Assembly (NCBI RefSeq): GCF_017921815.1
Contig: NZ_JAGEMM010000002.1
Location: forward strand, 682,001 to 746,000
Source of the DNA: Microvirga antarctica
GTDB lineage: Bacteria; Pseudomonadota; Alphaproteobacteria; Rhizobiales; Beijerinckiaceae
Reading direction: 5' to 3'
Length of the DNA stretch: 64,000 nucleotides
Shown here: positions 9,462 through 20,191 of the stretch, one piece after another
How the letters are laid out: every line of letters begins with the position of its first letter
Position numbering within the stretch: the stretch's first letter is position 1
Translations under genes and position numbers: made by a program
The notes under the pieces: generated by a model
Databases searched by the model: none
What the model was told of the DNA's origin: nothing
Seen by the model: the letters and a program-made list of their open reading frames with translations, nothing else

Positions 9462-10391
9462 ATGGCGAACATTACCGCTGCGATGGTGAAGGAGCTGCGC
9501 GAAACGACCAGCGCCGGCATGATGGATTGCAAGAACGCCCTCAACGAGACGGGCGGCGACATCGAGGCTGCGGTCGACTGGCTGCGCAAGAAGGGTCTCT
9601 CGAAGGCCGCCAAGAAGGCTGGCCGCGTGGCCGCAGAAGGCCTCGTCGCGGTCGAATCGTCGGGTCACACGGCAACCATCCTCGAAGTGAACTCCGAGAC
9701 CGATTTCGTGGCCCGCAACGACCAGTTCCAGGCGTTCGCCCGCGAAGCCGCCAAGATTGCGCTCATGGGCAACGGCACCGTCGAATCCCTCGAGACGGCG
9801 CATTTCCCCGGCTCGCAGGTCACGATCAAGGACCGCCTGCAGGAGCTGATCGCCACGATCGGCGAGAACATGACGCTGCGGCGGGTCGCCAAGCTCGAAG
9901 TGTCGAAGGGCGTGATCGCCACCTACATTCATAACGCCGTCAGCGACGGCCTCGGCAAGATCGGCGTCCTCGTGGCGCTGGAATCCGAAGGCGACGTCAC
10001 CGCGCTGTCGACCCTTGGACGGCAGATCGCGATGCATGTGGCGGCAACCAGCCCGGTGGCGGTCGATGCCTCTGGCGTCGATGCGGCGACCCTCGAGCGC
10101 GAGAGCGCGATCCTGCGTGACAAGAATGCCGGCAAGCCGGAAAACGTCATGCAGAAGATCATCGAGAGCGGCCTGAAGAGCTACTACAAGGAGGTCACCC
10201 TCCTCGAGCAATCCTTCGTGCACGATCCGTCGAAGACGGTCGCGCAGGTGCTGAAGGAAGCAGAGTCGAAGGCCGGCAAGCCCGTGACCCTGAAGGCCTT
10301 CGTCCGTTATGCCCTCGGTGAGGGCATCGAGAAGGAAGAGGCTCCCGATTTCGCGGCCGAAGTGGCTGCGGCGGCGGGCGTGAAGGCCTGA
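9462..10391 (+). CDS. tsf: Translation elongation factor Ts
   Basis: A 309-residue nucleotide exchange factor for EF-Tu. The N-terminal UBA-like domain [21 protein letters not shown] leads into the core motif ETDFVARND near residue 80, which contacts the EF-Tu nucleotide site, and the dimerisation part ends with [13 protein letters not shown] and FVRYALGEG. The ATG at 9462 has AAGGA just upstream; an earlier in-frame ATG at 9393 would add 23 atypical residues and lies before a hairpin. The gene ends before a strong intrinsic terminator, so rpsB-tsf probably forms its own unit apart from pyrH. Confidence 0.97.
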   Translation: MANITAAMVKELRETTSAGMMDCKNALNETGGDIEAAVDWLRKKGLSKAAKKAGRVAAEGLVAVESSGHTATILEVNSETDFVARNDQFQAFAREAAKIALMGNGTVESLETAHFPGSQVTIKDRLQELIATIGENMTLRRVAKLEVSKGVIATYIHNAVSDGLGKIGVLVALESEGDVTALSTLGRQIAMHVAATSPVAVDASGVDAATLERESAILRDKNAGKPENVMQKIIESGLKSYYKEVTLLEQSFVHDPSKTVAQVLKEAESKAGKPVTLKAFVRYALGEGIEKEEAPDFAAEVAAAAGVKA

Positions 10392-10403
10392 CATCGTTCC
10401 AGC

Positions 10404-10434
10404 AAAACGGCGGCGTTTCAGCCGCCGTTTTCTT
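10404..10434 (+). terminator. Intrinsic terminator after tsf
   Basis: AAAACGGCGGC (10404-10414) and GCCGCCGTTTT (10421-10431) form a perfect 11-bp stem with a 6-base loop, followed by TTTTCTT. This would end the rpsB-tsf transcript and leave pyrH to start from its own promoter or from read-through. Confidence 0.85.
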
Positions 10435-10563
10435 GAGAGGCCGACGCGCCATCCGGACAAGCGGCCCCAGGTCCTTCCGAGACGGGCGCATCGACTTGTG
10501 ACGTGGAACGGGAGCGCCGGCCCTGACCGGGGCTCCGCCACCCAACCGACGAGGGGTCTGGCA

Positions 10564-11277
10564 GTGAAACAATTCCGGCGCATTCTGGTAAAGCTTTCCG
10601 GTGAGGCCCTGATGGCCTCCGACGGGTTCTGGCTCGATCCGCAGACGCTCTCCGGCCTTGCCGAGGATATCGGTCGGGCGACACGGGCCGGCTTCGAGAT
10701 CGCCATCGTCATCGGCGGCGGCAACATCATCCGTGGCGCGCGCATGAGTGCCGCCGGCTGGATCGACCGCCCGACGGCGGATTCGATGGGCATGCTCGGA
10801 ACCGCCATGAATTCGCTCGCTATCGAGACCGCCCTCAACGCGGCTGGCATCTCGGCCCGCACGATGTCGGCGGTGTCGATGCCGTCCATCTGCGAGACCT
10901 ATGCGCGCCAGCCGGCTCTCCATCATCTGCAGAAGGGGCAGGTCCTCGTGCTTGCGGGCGGCACCGGGAACCCGTTCTTCACCACTGACACCGCGGCGGT
11001 TCTGCGTGCTGCCGAGCTGAGGTGCGACGCTGTGCTGAAGGCGACCCAGGTCGACGGTGTCTACTCGGCCGATCCGAAGACCGATCCGAAGGCGGTCCGC
11101 TACGAGCGGCTGACCCATGACGAGGCGATTTCACGCGATCTGAAAGTCATGGACACGGCGGCCTTCGCGCTGGCGCGCGAGAGTCGAATCCCGATTATCG
11201 TCGGGTCGATCCACGCCCCCAGCTCCGTCACGGCGATCCTGCAGGGGACTGTGCCGTCGACGATCGTCGCCCCTTGA
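10564..11277 (+). CDS. pyrH: UMP kinase
   Basis: A 237-residue amino-acid-kinase-fold UMP kinase that makes UDP for RNA and nucleotide-sugar synthesis. It has VKLSGEALM at the N-terminus, VIGGGNIIRG near residue 55, the UMP site GMLGTAMNS, and GGTGNPFFTTDTAA near residue 140. The GTG at 10564 is chosen: GAGGGG at 10551-10556 is well spaced and the protein then begins like its homologues (KQFRRILVKLSGEA) and has the E. coli length (241). An in-frame GTG at 10498 would add 22 residues with no family match. It is 60 bases upstream of frr, the usual pair. Confidence 0.96.
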   Translation: MKQFRRILVKLSGEALMASDGFWLDPQTLSGLAEDIGRATRAGFEIAIVIGGGNIIRGARMSAAGWIDRPTADSMGMLGTAMNSLAIETALNAAGISARTMSAVSMPSICETYARQPALHHLQKGQVLVLAGGTGNPFFTTDTAAVLRAAELRCDAVLKATQVDGVYSADPKTDPKAVRYERLTHDEAISRDLKVMDTAAFALARESRIPIIVGSIHAPSSVTAILQGTVPSTIVAP

Positions 11278-11337
11278 TGCCAAGCCGAGGGAAGCGTAAG
11301 CCCCTCTCCATGCAGTTCGAGTAAGGATTCAATCGAG

Positions 11338-11898
11338 ATGGCACAATCTTTTGACCTCGATGACGTAAAGCGCCGCATGACGGGCGCGATCAATGCCTTC
11401 AAGCATGACCTTGGCAGCCTGCGGACGGGTCGGGCATCGCCGACCTTGCTCGACCCGATCCAGGTCGACGCCTATGGCTCGGCCATGCCGATCACGCAGG
11501 TGGCTACCGTCAGCGTTCCCGAGCCCCGGCTCCTGAGCGTTCAGGTCTGGGACCGGAGCATGGTCGGCCCCGTCGAGAAGGCGATCCGCGAGTCGGATCT
11601 GGGCCTCAACCCGCAGACCGAGGGCCAGGTCATCCGCCTGCGCATTCCGGAGATGAACGAGCAGCGCCGCAAGGAGATGGTGAAGGTCGCGCATAAATAC
11701 GCCGAGGAGGCGAAGGTGGCGGTCCGCCACGTGCGTCGCGACGGGCTCGATCTTCTCAAGAAACTCGAGAAGGACAGCGCCATCAGCGAGGATGACAGCA
11801 AGCGTCACGCCGATCAGGTGCAGAAGGCGACGGATCAATACGTTTCCGACATAGACTCTCTGCTCGTGGCGAAGGAAAAGGAAATCATGCAGGTCTAG
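11338..11898 (+). CDS. frr: Ribosome recycling factor
   Basis: A 186-residue RRF, the normal family length. It starts with the three-helix-bundle segment [19 protein letters not shown], then [13 protein letters not shown] and the domain II residues around [17 protein letters not shown]. It ends with the helix containing [13 protein letters not shown] and [18 protein letters not shown]. It acts with EF-G to split post-termination ribosomes. Its place between pyrH and uppS is the standard bacterial order. Confidence 0.97.
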   Translation: MAQSFDLDDVKRRMTGAINAFKHDLGSLRTGRASPTLLDPIQVDAYGSAMPITQVATVSVPEPRLLSVQVWDRSMVGPVEKAIRESDLGLNPQTEGQVIRLRIPEMNEQRRKEMVKVAHKYAEEAKVAVRHVRRDGLDLLKKLEKDSAISEDDSKRHADQVQKATDQYVSDIDSLLVAKEKEIMQV

Positions 11899-11926
11899 GA
11901 TTGGACCGGCATCCGGAAGATCGATC

Positions 11927-12694
11927 ATGAGCGGTGAAGCCAAGCTGTCGGCTCAAAGCCTCGCCTGCAAACCTGCGGGCGAGGGCGTGCCGACGCATGT
12001 CGCCATCATCATGGACGGCAACGGGCGCTGGGCCGCCAAGCGCGGGCTGCCCAGGTTCGAGGGTCATCGCCGGGGGGTCGAGGCGATCCGGCGGGCCGTG
12101 CGTTCGGCCGGCGATCTCGGCATCCGCTACCTGACGGTCTACAGTTTTTCGGCCGAGAACTGGCGACGTCCCGCTCAGGAGGTGTCCGACCTGATGGGCC
12201 TGCTGAAGCGTTTTGTCCGGCATGATCTCGCGGAGCTTCACGCCAACAATATCCGCGTACGCATCATCGGCGAACGCCGCGGACTGACCGGCGACATCGC
12301 TCTTCTCCTCGACGAGGCCGAGAACCTGACGCGCCAGAATACCGGCCTGACCCTTGTCATCGCGTTCAATTACGGCGGACGGCAGGAAATCGTCAGCGCC
12401 GTGCGGGCCATCGCCGAGAAGGTGAGGGCGGGCACGCTCGATCCAGAGGCCATCGATTCCGCCTTGGTTGAGCAGCATCTCGATACACACGGCATACCGG
12501 ACCCCGACCTCGTCATCCGCACCTCGGGCGAACAGCGCGTGTCGAACTTCCTGACCTGGCAGACCGCCTATTCGGAATTCCTCTTCATCCCGGATTTCTG
12601 GCCCGATTTCGACGACGCGACTTTCCGGGCCGCCATCGACGAATATTGCCGCCGCGACCGCCGCTTCGGTGGCCTCAGCGCGCGGGTGGGTTGA
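11927..12694 (+). CDS. uppS: Undecaprenyl diphosphate synthase (cis-prenyltransferase)
   Basis: A 255-residue isoprenyl transferase that extends farnesyl diphosphate with IPP to the C55 lipid carrier for peptidoglycan and O-antigen synthesis. The catalytic motif [13 protein letters not shown] lies near residues 24-36, followed by [28 protein letters not shown] and the C-terminal [16 protein letters not shown], all in family order. The stop is 2 bases before the cdsA ATG, so coupling is likely. Substrates come from the MEP pathway, whose second enzyme Dxr is encoded just downstream. Confidence 0.97.
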   Translation: MSGEAKLSAQSLACKPAGEGVPTHVAIIMDGNGRWAAKRGLPRFEGHRRGVEAIRRAVRSAGDLGIRYLTVYSFSAENWRRPAQEVSDLMGLLKRFVRHDLAELHANNIRVRIIGERRGLTGDIALLLDEAENLTRQNTGLTLVIAFNYGGRQEIVSAVRAIAEKVRAGTLDPEAIDSALVEQHLDTHGIPDPDLVIRTSGEQRVSNFLTWQTAYSEFLFIPDFWPDFDDATFRAAIDEYCRRDRRFGGLSARVG

Positions 12695-12696
12695 GC

Positions 12697-13545
12697 ATGG
12701 CCGCAAATGAGGGCCCCGCCCCACCGGCCGCCCCCGCCATGAGCGAACTGAAGAAGCGCGTCTTCTCCGCCATCATCCTGATCCCGCTTGCCCTGGTCAC
12801 CGCCTTCGCGGGCGGATGGCCCTTCGCGCTGTTCTGGCTTGCTGCCGGAATTGCCATGATGTGGGAGTGGACCAGCATGACCGCGGTCGCGCCTGCGCGC
12901 CCGATCCAGATCGCGTTGGCCTGCGCGCTGGCGGCGTTCACCCTGCTTCTGCTCCTGGGTATGGAAACGGTCTGGTTTGTGTGGCTGGCGCTGGGGGCTG
13001 TCGTTGTCGCCCTGGTCCTGGGCCGCACGCAGCGCGACAGGCTCTGGGCAGCCTCTGGTTTCCTGTACGCGCTGATCATCGTTCTTGTGCCGCCTATCGT
13101 GCGGGCCCATCCCAATCTCGGCCTGGTCGGTCTGTTGTGGATGTTTGCAGTGGTGTGGGCGACGGATATTGCCGGCTATTTCACCGGCCGGGCGCTCGGC
13201 GGTCCCAAATTGTGGCCCCGGGTCAGCCCGAAGAAGACCTGGTCGGGCTTTCTGGGTGGGGTGGTGGCGGCCGCAATCGCGGGTTTTCTTGTCGCCTGGC
13301 TTGCGCAACGGCTTGGCTGGATGCAGCCATTCAGCCTGCGTAACACCATCATGCTGTCCATGGTGGCGGCCGTTGCGAGCCAGCTTGGCGATCTCGGGGA
13401 ATCCGCGCTCAAGCGGCATTGCGACGTGAAGGATTCGAGCCACCTGATCCCCGGCCATGGGGGTGTGATGGATCGCCTCGACGGGTTCTGGGCAGTGTCG
13501 CTCATTCTCGGCATGGTCCTGTTCATCACCTGGATGGCAGGGTGA
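12697..13545 (+). CDS. cdsA: Phosphatidate cytidylyltransferase
   Basis: A 282-residue polytopic membrane enzyme that makes CDP-diacylglycerol from phosphatidate and CTP. It shows about eight hydrophobic segments starting with VFSAIILIPLALVTAFAGG. It carries the CDP-alcohol signature near its end: LGDLGESALKRHCDVKDSS followed by HLIPGHGGVMDRLDG, with the conserved acidic residues. The ATG at 12697 follows the uppS stop by 2 bases; another ATG at 12739 (MSELKKRVF) would drop a proline/alanine-rich stretch and cannot be excluded. Dxr follows after 7 bases. Confidence 0.95.
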   Translation: MAANEGPAPPAAPAMSELKKRVFSAIILIPLALVTAFAGGWPFALFWLAAGIAMMWEWTSMTAVAPARPIQIALACALAAFTLLLLLGMETVWFVWLALGAVVVALVLGRTQRDRLWAASGFLYALIIVLVPPIVRAHPNLGLVGLLWMFAVVWATDIAGYFTGRALGGPKLWPRVSPKKTWSGFLGGVVAAAIAGFLVAWLAQRLGWMQPFSLRNTIMLSMVAAVASQLGDLGESALKRHCDVKDSSHLIPGHGGVMDRLDGFWAVSLILGMVLFITWMAG

Positions 13546-13552
13546 CGCGCTC

Positions 13553-14716
13553 ATGACCCGCACTCTTACGATTCTGGGAGCAACCGGCTCCGTCGGCCGC
13601 TCCACCGTTGAGGTCGTTCTCGCCCACCCGGACGCTTTCCGGATCGTCTCTGTCGTCGGCGGCCGGGATGCGGACGCCCTCGCGCGGGTGGCCCGTCAAC
13701 TCGGCGCGCAGTTTGCGGCGCTGGCCGACGAGCAGGGCGGGGCCGCCTTGCGGGAGGCTTTGTCCGGCTCGGGAATTGCCAGTGGCGCTGGCGCCATTGC
13801 GGTTCTGGAAGCGGTGGAGCGTGACGCCGACATCGTGCTTGCCGCGATCAGCGGGACCGCAGGCCTGGGACCCACGGCGGCGGCGCTGCGTCCGGGCAGA
13901 ACGCTGGCCCTTGCCAACAAGGAAAGTCTGGTCTGTGCGGGAGCAGCCTTCATGCGGGAATCGCGCCGTCTGGGCGTGCGCCTCATGCCGGTCGATTCTG
14001 AGCACAACGCCCTTGAGCAGGCGCTCTCCGCGGGCCAGAACCGCGATGTCGAGAAGGCCATCATCACGGCGACCGGGGGCCCCTTCCGAACCTGGACGCG
14101 GGAGCGGATTGCTGCCGCCAGCCCGGCCGAGGCGGCAGCCCATCCGGTGTGGTCCATGGGGTCGAAGATCAACATCGACTCCGCGACACTGATGAACAAG
14201 GGCCTCGAACTCATCGAGGCCCATCATCTGTTCGATCTCGAACCCGACCGGCTCGACGTGCTGGTCCATCCCGAGGCGATCTTTCACGGCCTGGTCCAGT
14301 GGCGAGACGGCGCGCTGACCGCCGGTCTGGCGCTCCCCGACATGAAGGTTCCGATCGCCAACGCCCTGCGCGGCGAGGACCGGCTTGCCATGGACCTGCC
14401 GCGTCTCGATCTTGCCGCGATTGGGCGCTTAACGTTCGACAGGGCCGACGACATGCGGTTTCCGTGCCTGGCGCTGGCGAGGGCTGCTTTGCGGGACGGT
14501 GGAGCGATGCCGACGATCTTGAACGCCGCCAACGAGATAGCCGTCGCAGCCTTCATGGAAGGGCGCATCGGGTTTTATGAGATTTCAGAGTTGGTTGAGG
14601 GCGTTTGCTCGACCTTTGCGGGACGTGCGCTGACCGCGCCCGCGACGGTTGCGGATGCCCTTGCGCTCGACCGAGAAGCACGGGGTCTTTCACGACAGTC
14701 TCTGTCGGCCCGATGA
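13553..14716 (+). CDS. dxr: 1-deoxy-D-xylulose 5-phosphate reductoisomerase
   Basis: A 387-residue NADPH-dependent enzyme converting DXP to MEP, the committed step of non-mevalonate isoprenoid synthesis. It has the NADPH fold ILGATGSVGRSTVEV at the start, LANKESLVCAG, the metal/substrate motif PVDSEHNALEQ near residue 148, ATGGPFR, and the active-site loop HPVWSMGSKINIDSATLMNK near residue 198, then HPEAIFHGLVQ. Length equals that of family members. It sits between cdsA and rseP in the usual alphaproteobacterial order and feeds UppS, encoded two genes upstream. Confidence 0.97.
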   Translation: MTRTLTILGATGSVGRSTVEVVLAHPDAFRIVSVVGGRDADALARVARQLGAQFAALADEQGGAALREALSGSGIASGAGAIAVLEAVERDADIVLAAISGTAGLGPTAAALRPGRTLALANKESLVCAGAAFMRESRRLGVRLMPVDSEHNALEQALSAGQNRDVEKAIITATGGPFRTWTRERIAAASPAEAAAHPVWSMGSKINIDSATLMNKGLELIEAHHLFDLEPDRLDVLVHPEAIFHGLVQWRDGALTAGLALPDMKVPIANALRGEDRLAMDLPRLDLAAIGRLTFDRADDMRFPCLALARAALRDGGAMPTILNAANEIAVAAFMEGRIGFYEISELVEGVCSTFAGRALTAPATVADALALDREARGLSRQSLSAR

Positions 14717-14753
14717 CGATCAGCGCGGCCTCTGGCACGCGAAAGGGACAGTA

Positions 14754-15917
14754 ATGGATTGGCTAGCAGCGATTACGGGAGCGACAGGGTCGGTGTTTCT
14801 GACACTTGTTTCGTTCGTGGTGGTCCTCAGCGTGGTCGTGTTCATCCATGAATTCGGCCATTTCTGGGTTGGACGCCTGTGCGGCGTCGGGGTCACGGCC
14901 TTCTCGATCGGATTCGGCAAGGAGTTGCTGGGCTGGACGGATCGGCACGGCACGCGGTGGAAGATCTCGGCCGTGCCGCTCGGCGGCTACGTGAAGTTCG
15001 TCGGCGATCTCAACGCCGCGAGCATGCCGGACCAGGACCATCTTCCTCAGATGACGGCGGCCGAACGCGCCGTCAGTTTTCCGCACCAAAGTGTCGCCAA
15101 GCGCGCTGCCATCGTGGCGGCGGGGCCGATTGCCAATTTTATCCTGGCGATCGCGATTTTCGCCGGCTTCAACTATTTCAGCGGCCGTCAGGTCATCGAG
15201 CCTCGAATCGAGTCGGTCCAGCCGGGGAGCGCTGCCGAACGGGCAGGGTTTCTCCCCAAGGACCTGATCCTGACCATCGACGGGAGGCGCATCGAGACCT
15301 TCGCGGACATGCAGCTGCTGGTCAGTTCCAGCGCCGGAGAGGCACTTGCCTTCACGGTCGATCGCAGCGGCCAGACCGTGGCGCTCAGCGCGACGCCGAA
15401 TTTTACAGAGCGGACGACCCCCTTTGGCAAGCAGCGGATCGGGCTTCTCGGCGTCGAGGCCTCGCGGGATCCGGCCGCGGTCAAGCGCCTGTCCTATACC
15501 CCCTTGGGAGCCATCAAGGCCGGGGCCGTCGAGACGTGGAATCTGGTCGATCGCACCATGAATTTTCTGCGGCGGCTGGTGACCGGCAAAGAATCGGCAG
15601 ACCAGCTCTCCGGACCCATCGGCATCGCTCGGGCCTCCGGAACGGCATTCGACGTCGGCGGCGTCTACAGCCTCGTCGGATTGATCGGTTTCATGTCGGT
15701 TTCGATCGGTCTCATTAACCTTTTCCCCATTCCGTTGCTCGATGGCGGACACCTTCTGTTCTACGCGGTGGAGGCCATCCGAGGCCGCCCATTGAGCGAA
15801 AAAGCCCAGGAAATCGGGTTCCGGATTGGCTTTGCGCTGGTGGCGATGCTCATGCTGTTCGCCACTTGGAATGATATTGTTCACCTTGGTGCAAGTTTTA
15901 TGGCGCGAGGAACGTGA
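14754..15917 (+). CDS. rseP: RIP zinc metalloprotease (site-2 protease)
   Basis: A 387-residue inner-membrane M50 protease. The zinc motif HEFGH is at residues 32-36 inside the first membrane segment, a single PDZ domain spans about residues 130-205 (PGSAAERAGFLPKDLILTIDG), and the third zinc ligand is in PIPLLDGGHLLFY near residue 330. It cuts anti-sigma factors and signal-peptide remnants within the membrane. The ATG at 14754 follows AAAGGGA; the longer in-frame start at 14649 lies inside dxr and lacks family similarity. The PDZ number (one rather than the two of E. coli) is common in alphaproteobacteria. Confidence 0.95.
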   Translation: MDWLAAITGATGSVFLTLVSFVVVLSVVVFIHEFGHFWVGRLCGVGVTAFSIGFGKELLGWTDRHGTRWKISAVPLGGYVKFVGDLNAASMPDQDHLPQMTAAERAVSFPHQSVAKRAAIVAAGPIANFILAIAIFAGFNYFSGRQVIEPRIESVQPGSAAERAGFLPKDLILTIDGRRIETFADMQLLVSSSAGEALAFTVDRSGQTVALSATPNFTERTTPFGKQRIGLLGVEASRDPAAVKRLSYTPLGAIKAGAVETWNLVDRTMNFLRRLVTGKESADQLSGPIGIARASGTAFDVGGVYSLVGLIGFMSVSIGLINLFPIPLLDGGHLLFYAVEAIRGRPLSEKAQEIGFRIGFALVAMLMLFATWNDIVHLGASFMARGT

Positions 15918-16081
15918 CAAGGACGCCACGCCCGGTAGAATTGGTACTCTGTTGGGTAATCCGCCGTTTGCAATGACGGCGAAAGTTTGTACAAGCGGAC
16001 CGCACCGATAGGGTTTGCGTCTTATGTCGCTGACCTGGCGGGACGACCCGCTTAGGCAAATATAAAGAGACGGGCCAGTTG

Positions 16082-18481
16082 ATGATGTCGACGACCACGA
16101 AACGCCGGAAGAAGCCGGCCACCACAGCCATCATCGCGATGAGTGCGATGATTGCCGGAGTGACTGCCGCAGAGACGGCTTTCGCGCAGGGGGCACCTCA
16201 GGGCAATCGCAGAGCAGCGGTGTCACAGGGTCCCGTCGTTAATCGCGTTGTCATCGAGGGCAACAAGCGCGTCGAGAAGGCGGCCATCGAAGGCGCCCTC
16301 GAGGCGCAGTCCCGCCGGGCATACAACCAGGCGACCGTGGACGCCGACGTCCAGCGCATTCTCGAAGTCTATCGCCGTCAGGGCCGTGGCCTCGCCACGG
16401 TGACGCCGCGGGTTGTCGATCTGCCGAATGGCACGGTCGACATCATCTACGGCATCAACGAAGGCGATAAGACCGGCGTCAAGGAAATCCGCTTCATTGG
16501 CAACAATCAGGTTTCGGCCACCCGCCTGCGTGGCGTGATGGGCACCACCGAGACCAATATCCTCAGCTTCCTCAAGAGCACCGACGTCTACGATCCCAAC
16601 CGGATCGCAGCCGATCTGGAGCTTATCCGGCGCTACTACCTGAAGAACGGCTATGCGGATTTCCGCATCGTTTCCAGCGACGTGCAGTTCGACCCGACCG
16701 GCGGTGGCTATGTCGTGACGATCGCGGTCGAGGAAGGCCCGCAATATCGCGTCGGTGCCGTCAACGTCGAGTCGCGCATCCCGGAACTCGGCGAGGACGT
16801 GGTCCGCAAGAACCTCTCGACTTCGGCTGGCTCCGTCTACAATGCGGACGCCGTGCAGAAGTCGCTGCAGGACGTGACCGCCGATGCGGCCCGCAAGGGC
16901 TATGCGTTCGCGCAGGTTCGCCCCGTCGGCACCCGCGATCCCGCTTCACAGACCATCAATCTCGGCTACGTCGTCGAGGACGGTCCGCGCGTCTACATCG
17001 AGCGGATCAACGTCCGCGGAAACAGCCGCACCCGCGACTACGTGATCCGTCGCGAGTTCGATCTCGGCGAAGGGGATCCCTACAACCGGGTGCTTGTCGA
17101 CCGGGCAGAACGCCGCCTCAACAACCTCGGCTACTTCAAGACCGTCCGGATCTCCAACGAACCGGGCTCCGCGCCTGACCGTGTGGTGGTCAACGTGGAC
17201 GTCGAGGATCAGTCGACCGGTGCCTTCTCGGTCTCGGGCGGTTACTCGACCTCGGACGGCTTCATCGGCGAGGTCGCGGTCAGCGAGTCCAACTTCCTCG
17301 GCCGTGGCCAGTTCGTCCGTGTCGCCGGCCAGCTCGGCCAGCGCACCAACGGCGTCGACTTCTCCTTCACCGAGCCGTATTTCCTCGGCTACCGGATGGC
17401 TGCGGGTATCGACCTGTTCTCCAAGTTCAGCGACCAGACGCAGTATGCCCGCTACGAAAACCGGATGACCGGCGGCCAGCTGCGCCTCGGCCTGCCCTTC
17501 ACCGAAGAGTTCACGCTGACGCTGCGGTATTCGCTGTACCAGCAGGATCTCAACATCCCGAACGATTACAAGCAGCCTTACAATGACTGCTCGATCCCGC
17601 TCGCCGGATATACCCAGCTCAACCCGAATGGCACGCCCAACCGTCTCTTCTGCGAAGGCGACGGCGAGGCATCGCTCGCCATCAAGGAATCGCAGGGCCG
17701 CACCCTGACGTCGCTCGCGGGCCTGACCTTCAACTACAACACGCTCGACAGCACCAAGAACCCGCGTAACGGCTTCTACGCCGAAGTGAAGACGGATTTT
17801 GCCGGTCTCGGCGGCGATTCGCGCTTCTTCCGGGCAACTGGCGATGCGCGCTACTATCGCGAGCTTTGGGATGACATCATCGGTATCGCCCGCGTTCAGG
17901 GCGGCCAGATCTATGGCTTCGATGGCGGCGACAAGGGCACGTACGGTTCGGGCGGTGATCTGCGCATCGTCGACCAGTTCTTCCTCGGCCCGTCGCTCGT
18001 CCGCGGCTTTGCCACGAACGGCATCGGCCCGCGTGACATCTCGAGCCTCGACACGAATGCCAATGCCATCGGCGGCACGACCTATTTCGGCGGCTCGCTG
18101 GAAGTCCAGTTCCCGATCTGGGGCCTTCCGCGGGAACTCGGCCTGAAGGGCGCTGTCTTCGCCGATGCCGGTACTCTGTTCGGCTACAAGGGCCCGACGG
18201 TGTTCGACAACAACGGCAACAGCATCATCGACGGCTACAGCCCGACGACCGGCTGCACCATTCAGGCGCAGGTTTCGCAGGAATGTATCCAGGTGCGTGA
18301 CAGCAAGACGATCCGGTCTTCGGTCGGTGCCTCGATCCTCTGGACCTCGCCGCTCGGCCCGATCCGGTTCGACTACGCCTTCGCTCTCTCGAAGGACGAG
18401 GGTGTCATGACGCCTCTCGGTGTCAAGATCGGTGGCGACCGCACACAGGCGTTCCGCTTCACCGGTGGGTCGCGCTTCTAA
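16082..18481 (+). CDS. bamA: Outer membrane protein assembly factor BamA
   Basis: A 799-residue Omp85 protein, the core of the BAM complex that inserts beta-barrels into the outer membrane. A signal peptide ends at AFA|QG near residue 35. About five POTRA repeats follow ([58 protein letters not shown] and others), then a 16-strand barrel from about residue 430. The last residue is phenylalanine (TGGSRF), the usual barrel-targeting end. The start is ATG 16082 or ATG 16085; TTG 16079 is unlikely. It is the usual neighbour of rseP and lpxD. Confidence 0.97.
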   Translation: MMSTTTKRRKKPATTAIIAMSAMIAGVTAAETAFAQGAPQGNRRAAVSQGPVVNRVVIEGNKRVEKAAIEGALEAQSRRAYNQATVDADVQRILEVYRRQGRGLATVTPRVVDLPNGTVDIIYGINEGDKTGVKEIRFIGNNQVSATRLRGVMGTTETNILSFLKSTDVYDPNRIAADLELIRRYYLKNGYADFRIVSSDVQFDPTGGGYVVTIAVEEGPQYRVGAVNVESRIPELGEDVVRKNLSTSAGSVYNADAVQKSLQDVTADAARKGYAFAQVRPVGTRDPASQTINLGYVVEDGPRVYIERINVRGNSRTRDYVIRREFDLGEGDPYNRVLVDRAERRLNNLGYFKTVRISNEPGSAPDRVVVNVDVEDQSTGAFSVSGGYSTSDGFIGEVAVSESNFLGRGQFVRVAGQLGQRTNGVDFSFTEPYFLGYRMAAGIDLFSKFSDQTQYARYENRMTGGQLRLGLPFTEEFTLTLRYSLYQQDLNIPNDYKQPYNDCSIPLAGYTQLNPNGTPNRLFCEGDGEASLAIKESQGRTLTSLAGLTFNYNTLDSTKNPRNGFYAEVKTDFAGLGGDSRFFRATGDARYYRELWDDIIGIARVQGGQIYGFDGGDKGTYGSGGDLRIVDQFFLGPSLVRGFATNGIGPRDISSLDTNANAIGGTTYFGGSLEVQFPIWGLPRELGLKGAVFADAGTLFGYKGPTVFDNNGNSIIDGYSPTTGCTIQAQVSQECIQVRDSKTIRSSVGASILWTSPLGPIRFDYAFALSKDEGVMTPLGVKIGGDRTQAFRFTGGSRF

Positions 18482-18587
18482 GGCATGATCCGGAATCCTG
18501 GAGACGGGAGAGGCGGATCGATTGGACAGGGACCGCGCAAGGTTCGTTATGCCTTGGTCTTGTTGAACCGAAACCATTTCAGATGGA

Positions 18588-18617
18588 GAGGGCGCCCCTG
18601 TGGCGCCCTCATTTTTT
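18588..18617 (+). terminator. Intrinsic terminator abutting the lpxD start
   Basis: GAGGGCGCC (18588-18596) and GGCGCCCTC (18602-18610) form a perfect 9-bp GC-rich stem with a 5-base loop, followed by ATTTTTT (18611-18617). It would terminate bamA transcripts. It ends one base before the lpxD ATG at 18619, in the place where a ribosome binding site should be. Confidence 0.85.
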
Positions 18618-18618
18618 C

Positions 18619-19698
18619 ATGACCGAGACACGTTTCTTTTCACCCGCCCGGGCGCTTCTCCTGCAGGAGGTCGCCGAGTTGGCGCAGGCGCCGCTTCCGG
18701 AAGGGGTCGACGGAGCATTCGCCGTGACGGGTGTCGGGCCCCTTGAGACTGCAGGGCCGACCGATCTCGCCTACATGGACAATGCCGCCTATGGGCAGGC
18801 GCTCGGCGCCACGAAAGCGGGCGCGGTGCTTGTGACCCCGCGCTTTGCCAGCAAGGTGCCGGCCGGGACGGTCGCCATCGTCACACCTCAGGCCTACCGG
18901 GTTTTTGCGCAGGTCCTGGCCAGACTTTTCCCGACTGCCATGCGGCCCCAATCGTCTTTCGCGGCGCGCGGGATCTCGCCGGGTTCGTTCGTGCATCCGA
19001 CCGCCCGCCTCGAGCATGGCGTGACGGTCGATCCTGGAGCGGTCGTGGGGCCGGGGGCTGAAATTGGCGCAGGGTCGCTTGTCGGCGCCCATGCGGTGAT
19101 CGGCGAAGGGGTGATGATCGGGCGTGATTGCGCGATCGGCCCCCATGTGAGCATCTCCCATGCCTATCTGGGAAACCGCGTCATCCTGCACGCTGGCGTG
19201 CGCATCGGGCAGGACGGTTTCGGGTTCGCCATGGGGCCTCAGGGGCACTTGAAGGTGCCGCAGGTCGGCCGCGTGATCATTCAGGACGACGTCGAGATCG
19301 GGGCCAACAGCACCGTCGACCGCGGTGCGAGCCGCGACACGGTGATCGGCGAAGGAACGAAAATCGACAACCTCGTCCAGATCGCCCACAACGTGGTGAT
19401 CGGGCGACATTGCGTCATCGTGGCTCAGGTGGGAATCGCGGGCTCCACCACCCTTGAGGATTTCGTCGCACTTGGCGGGCAGGTTGCGGTCCGCGGCCAT
19501 GCCCGGATCGGGATGGGCGCCCAGATCGCCGCGACCAGCGGCGTCAACGGCGATGTTCCCGCGGGCGCCAGGTGGGGCGGGGTCCCCGCGCGACCCATGC
19601 GCGACTGGTTCCGTGAGATCAATGCCCTGAAAAAACTTGCATCGAAAGACGATTCCGGCGATTCCCGCAGCCGTGACGGGATGTCTTCTGACCCTTAA
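18619..19698 (+). CDS. lpxD: UDP-3-O-acylglucosamine N-acyltransferase
   Basis: A 359-residue enzyme adding the second 3-hydroxyacyl chain in lipid A synthesis. The N-terminal uridine-binding domain (to about residue 110, including [13 protein letters not shown]) is followed by a left-handed beta-helix of hexapeptide repeats. The catalytic histidine lies in [11 protein letters not shown] near residue 260. The MTETRFF start matches family N-termini, but no Shine-Dalgarno is visible because a terminator hairpin occupies that position; an alternative ATG at 18583 would place the hairpin inside the coding part. It heads the lpxD-fabZ-lpxA-lpxI-lpxB run. Confidence 0.95.
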   Translation: MTETRFFSPARALLLQEVAELAQAPLPEGVDGAFAVTGVGPLETAGPTDLAYMDNAAYGQALGATKAGAVLVTPRFASKVPAGTVAIVTPQAYRVFAQVLARLFPTAMRPQSSFAARGISPGSFVHPTARLEHGVTVDPGAVVGPGAEIGAGSLVGAHAVIGEGVMIGRDCAIGPHVSISHAYLGNRVILHAGVRIGQDGFGFAMGPQGHLKVPQVGRVIIQDDVEIGANSTVDRGASRDTVIGEGTKIDNLVQIAHNVVIGRHCVIVAQVGIAGSTTLEDFVALGGQVAVRGHARIGMGAQIAATSGVNGDVPAGARWGGVPARPMRDWFREINALKKLASKDDSGDSRSRDGMSSDP

Positions 19699-19726
19699 AG
19701 ACATTGGTACAGCCGGAGACGATGAC

Positions 19727-20191
19727 ATGAGCGAAGCGCCAAGTACGCTTCAGACCGCCGATATCGTGCAGATCCTCGATCTGCTTCCGCATCGGTATCC
19801 TTTTCTTCTGGTCGACAAGATTATTGAGATCGATGGCGACCGGTCCTGTATCGGGATCAAGAACGTCACCTATAACGAGCCGCAATTCACCGGGCATTTT
19901 CCCTCGCGGCCGATCTTTCCTGGTGTCTATCTCATCGAGGGGATGGCCCAGACGGCGGGCGCCATCTGCGTCGCTTTCAAGATCGCCGAGCAGGCAAAGC
20001 CCAAGCAGGTCTTCTTCATGACCATCGACAAGGTGAAGTTTCGCAAACCCGTGGAGCCCGGCGACCGGGTCGAATTCCATATGCGCAAGCTCAACAACCG
20101 CCGCAACATGTGGTGGTACAAGGGCGAGGCGAGGGTGGACGGCGTTCTCGTCTGCGAGGCCGAAGTGAGCGCCATGCTGGTGATGGATTGA
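19727..20191 (+). CDS. fabZ: 3-hydroxyacyl-[acyl-carrier-protein] dehydratase
   Basis: A 154-residue hot-dog-fold dehydratase of fatty acid elongation. The catalytic histidine is in [17 protein letters not shown] near residue 60 and the catalytic glutamate in the same helix; [13 protein letters not shown] precedes them. It competes with LpxA for 3-hydroxyacyl-ACP, which explains its place between lpxD and lpxA. The ATG at 19727 has GGAGA at 19715-19719 with good spacing; the longer frame from 19637 overlaps lpxD and adds non-family residues. Its stop overlaps the lpxA start (TGATG). Confidence 0.96.
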   Translation: MSEAPSTLQTADIVQILDLLPHRYPFLLVDKIIEIDGDRSCIGIKNVTYNEPQFTGHFPSRPIFPGVYLIEGMAQTAGAICVAFKIAEQAKPKQVFFMTIDKVKFRKPVEPGDRVEFHMRKLNNRRNMWWYKGEARVDGVLVCEAEVSAMLVMD

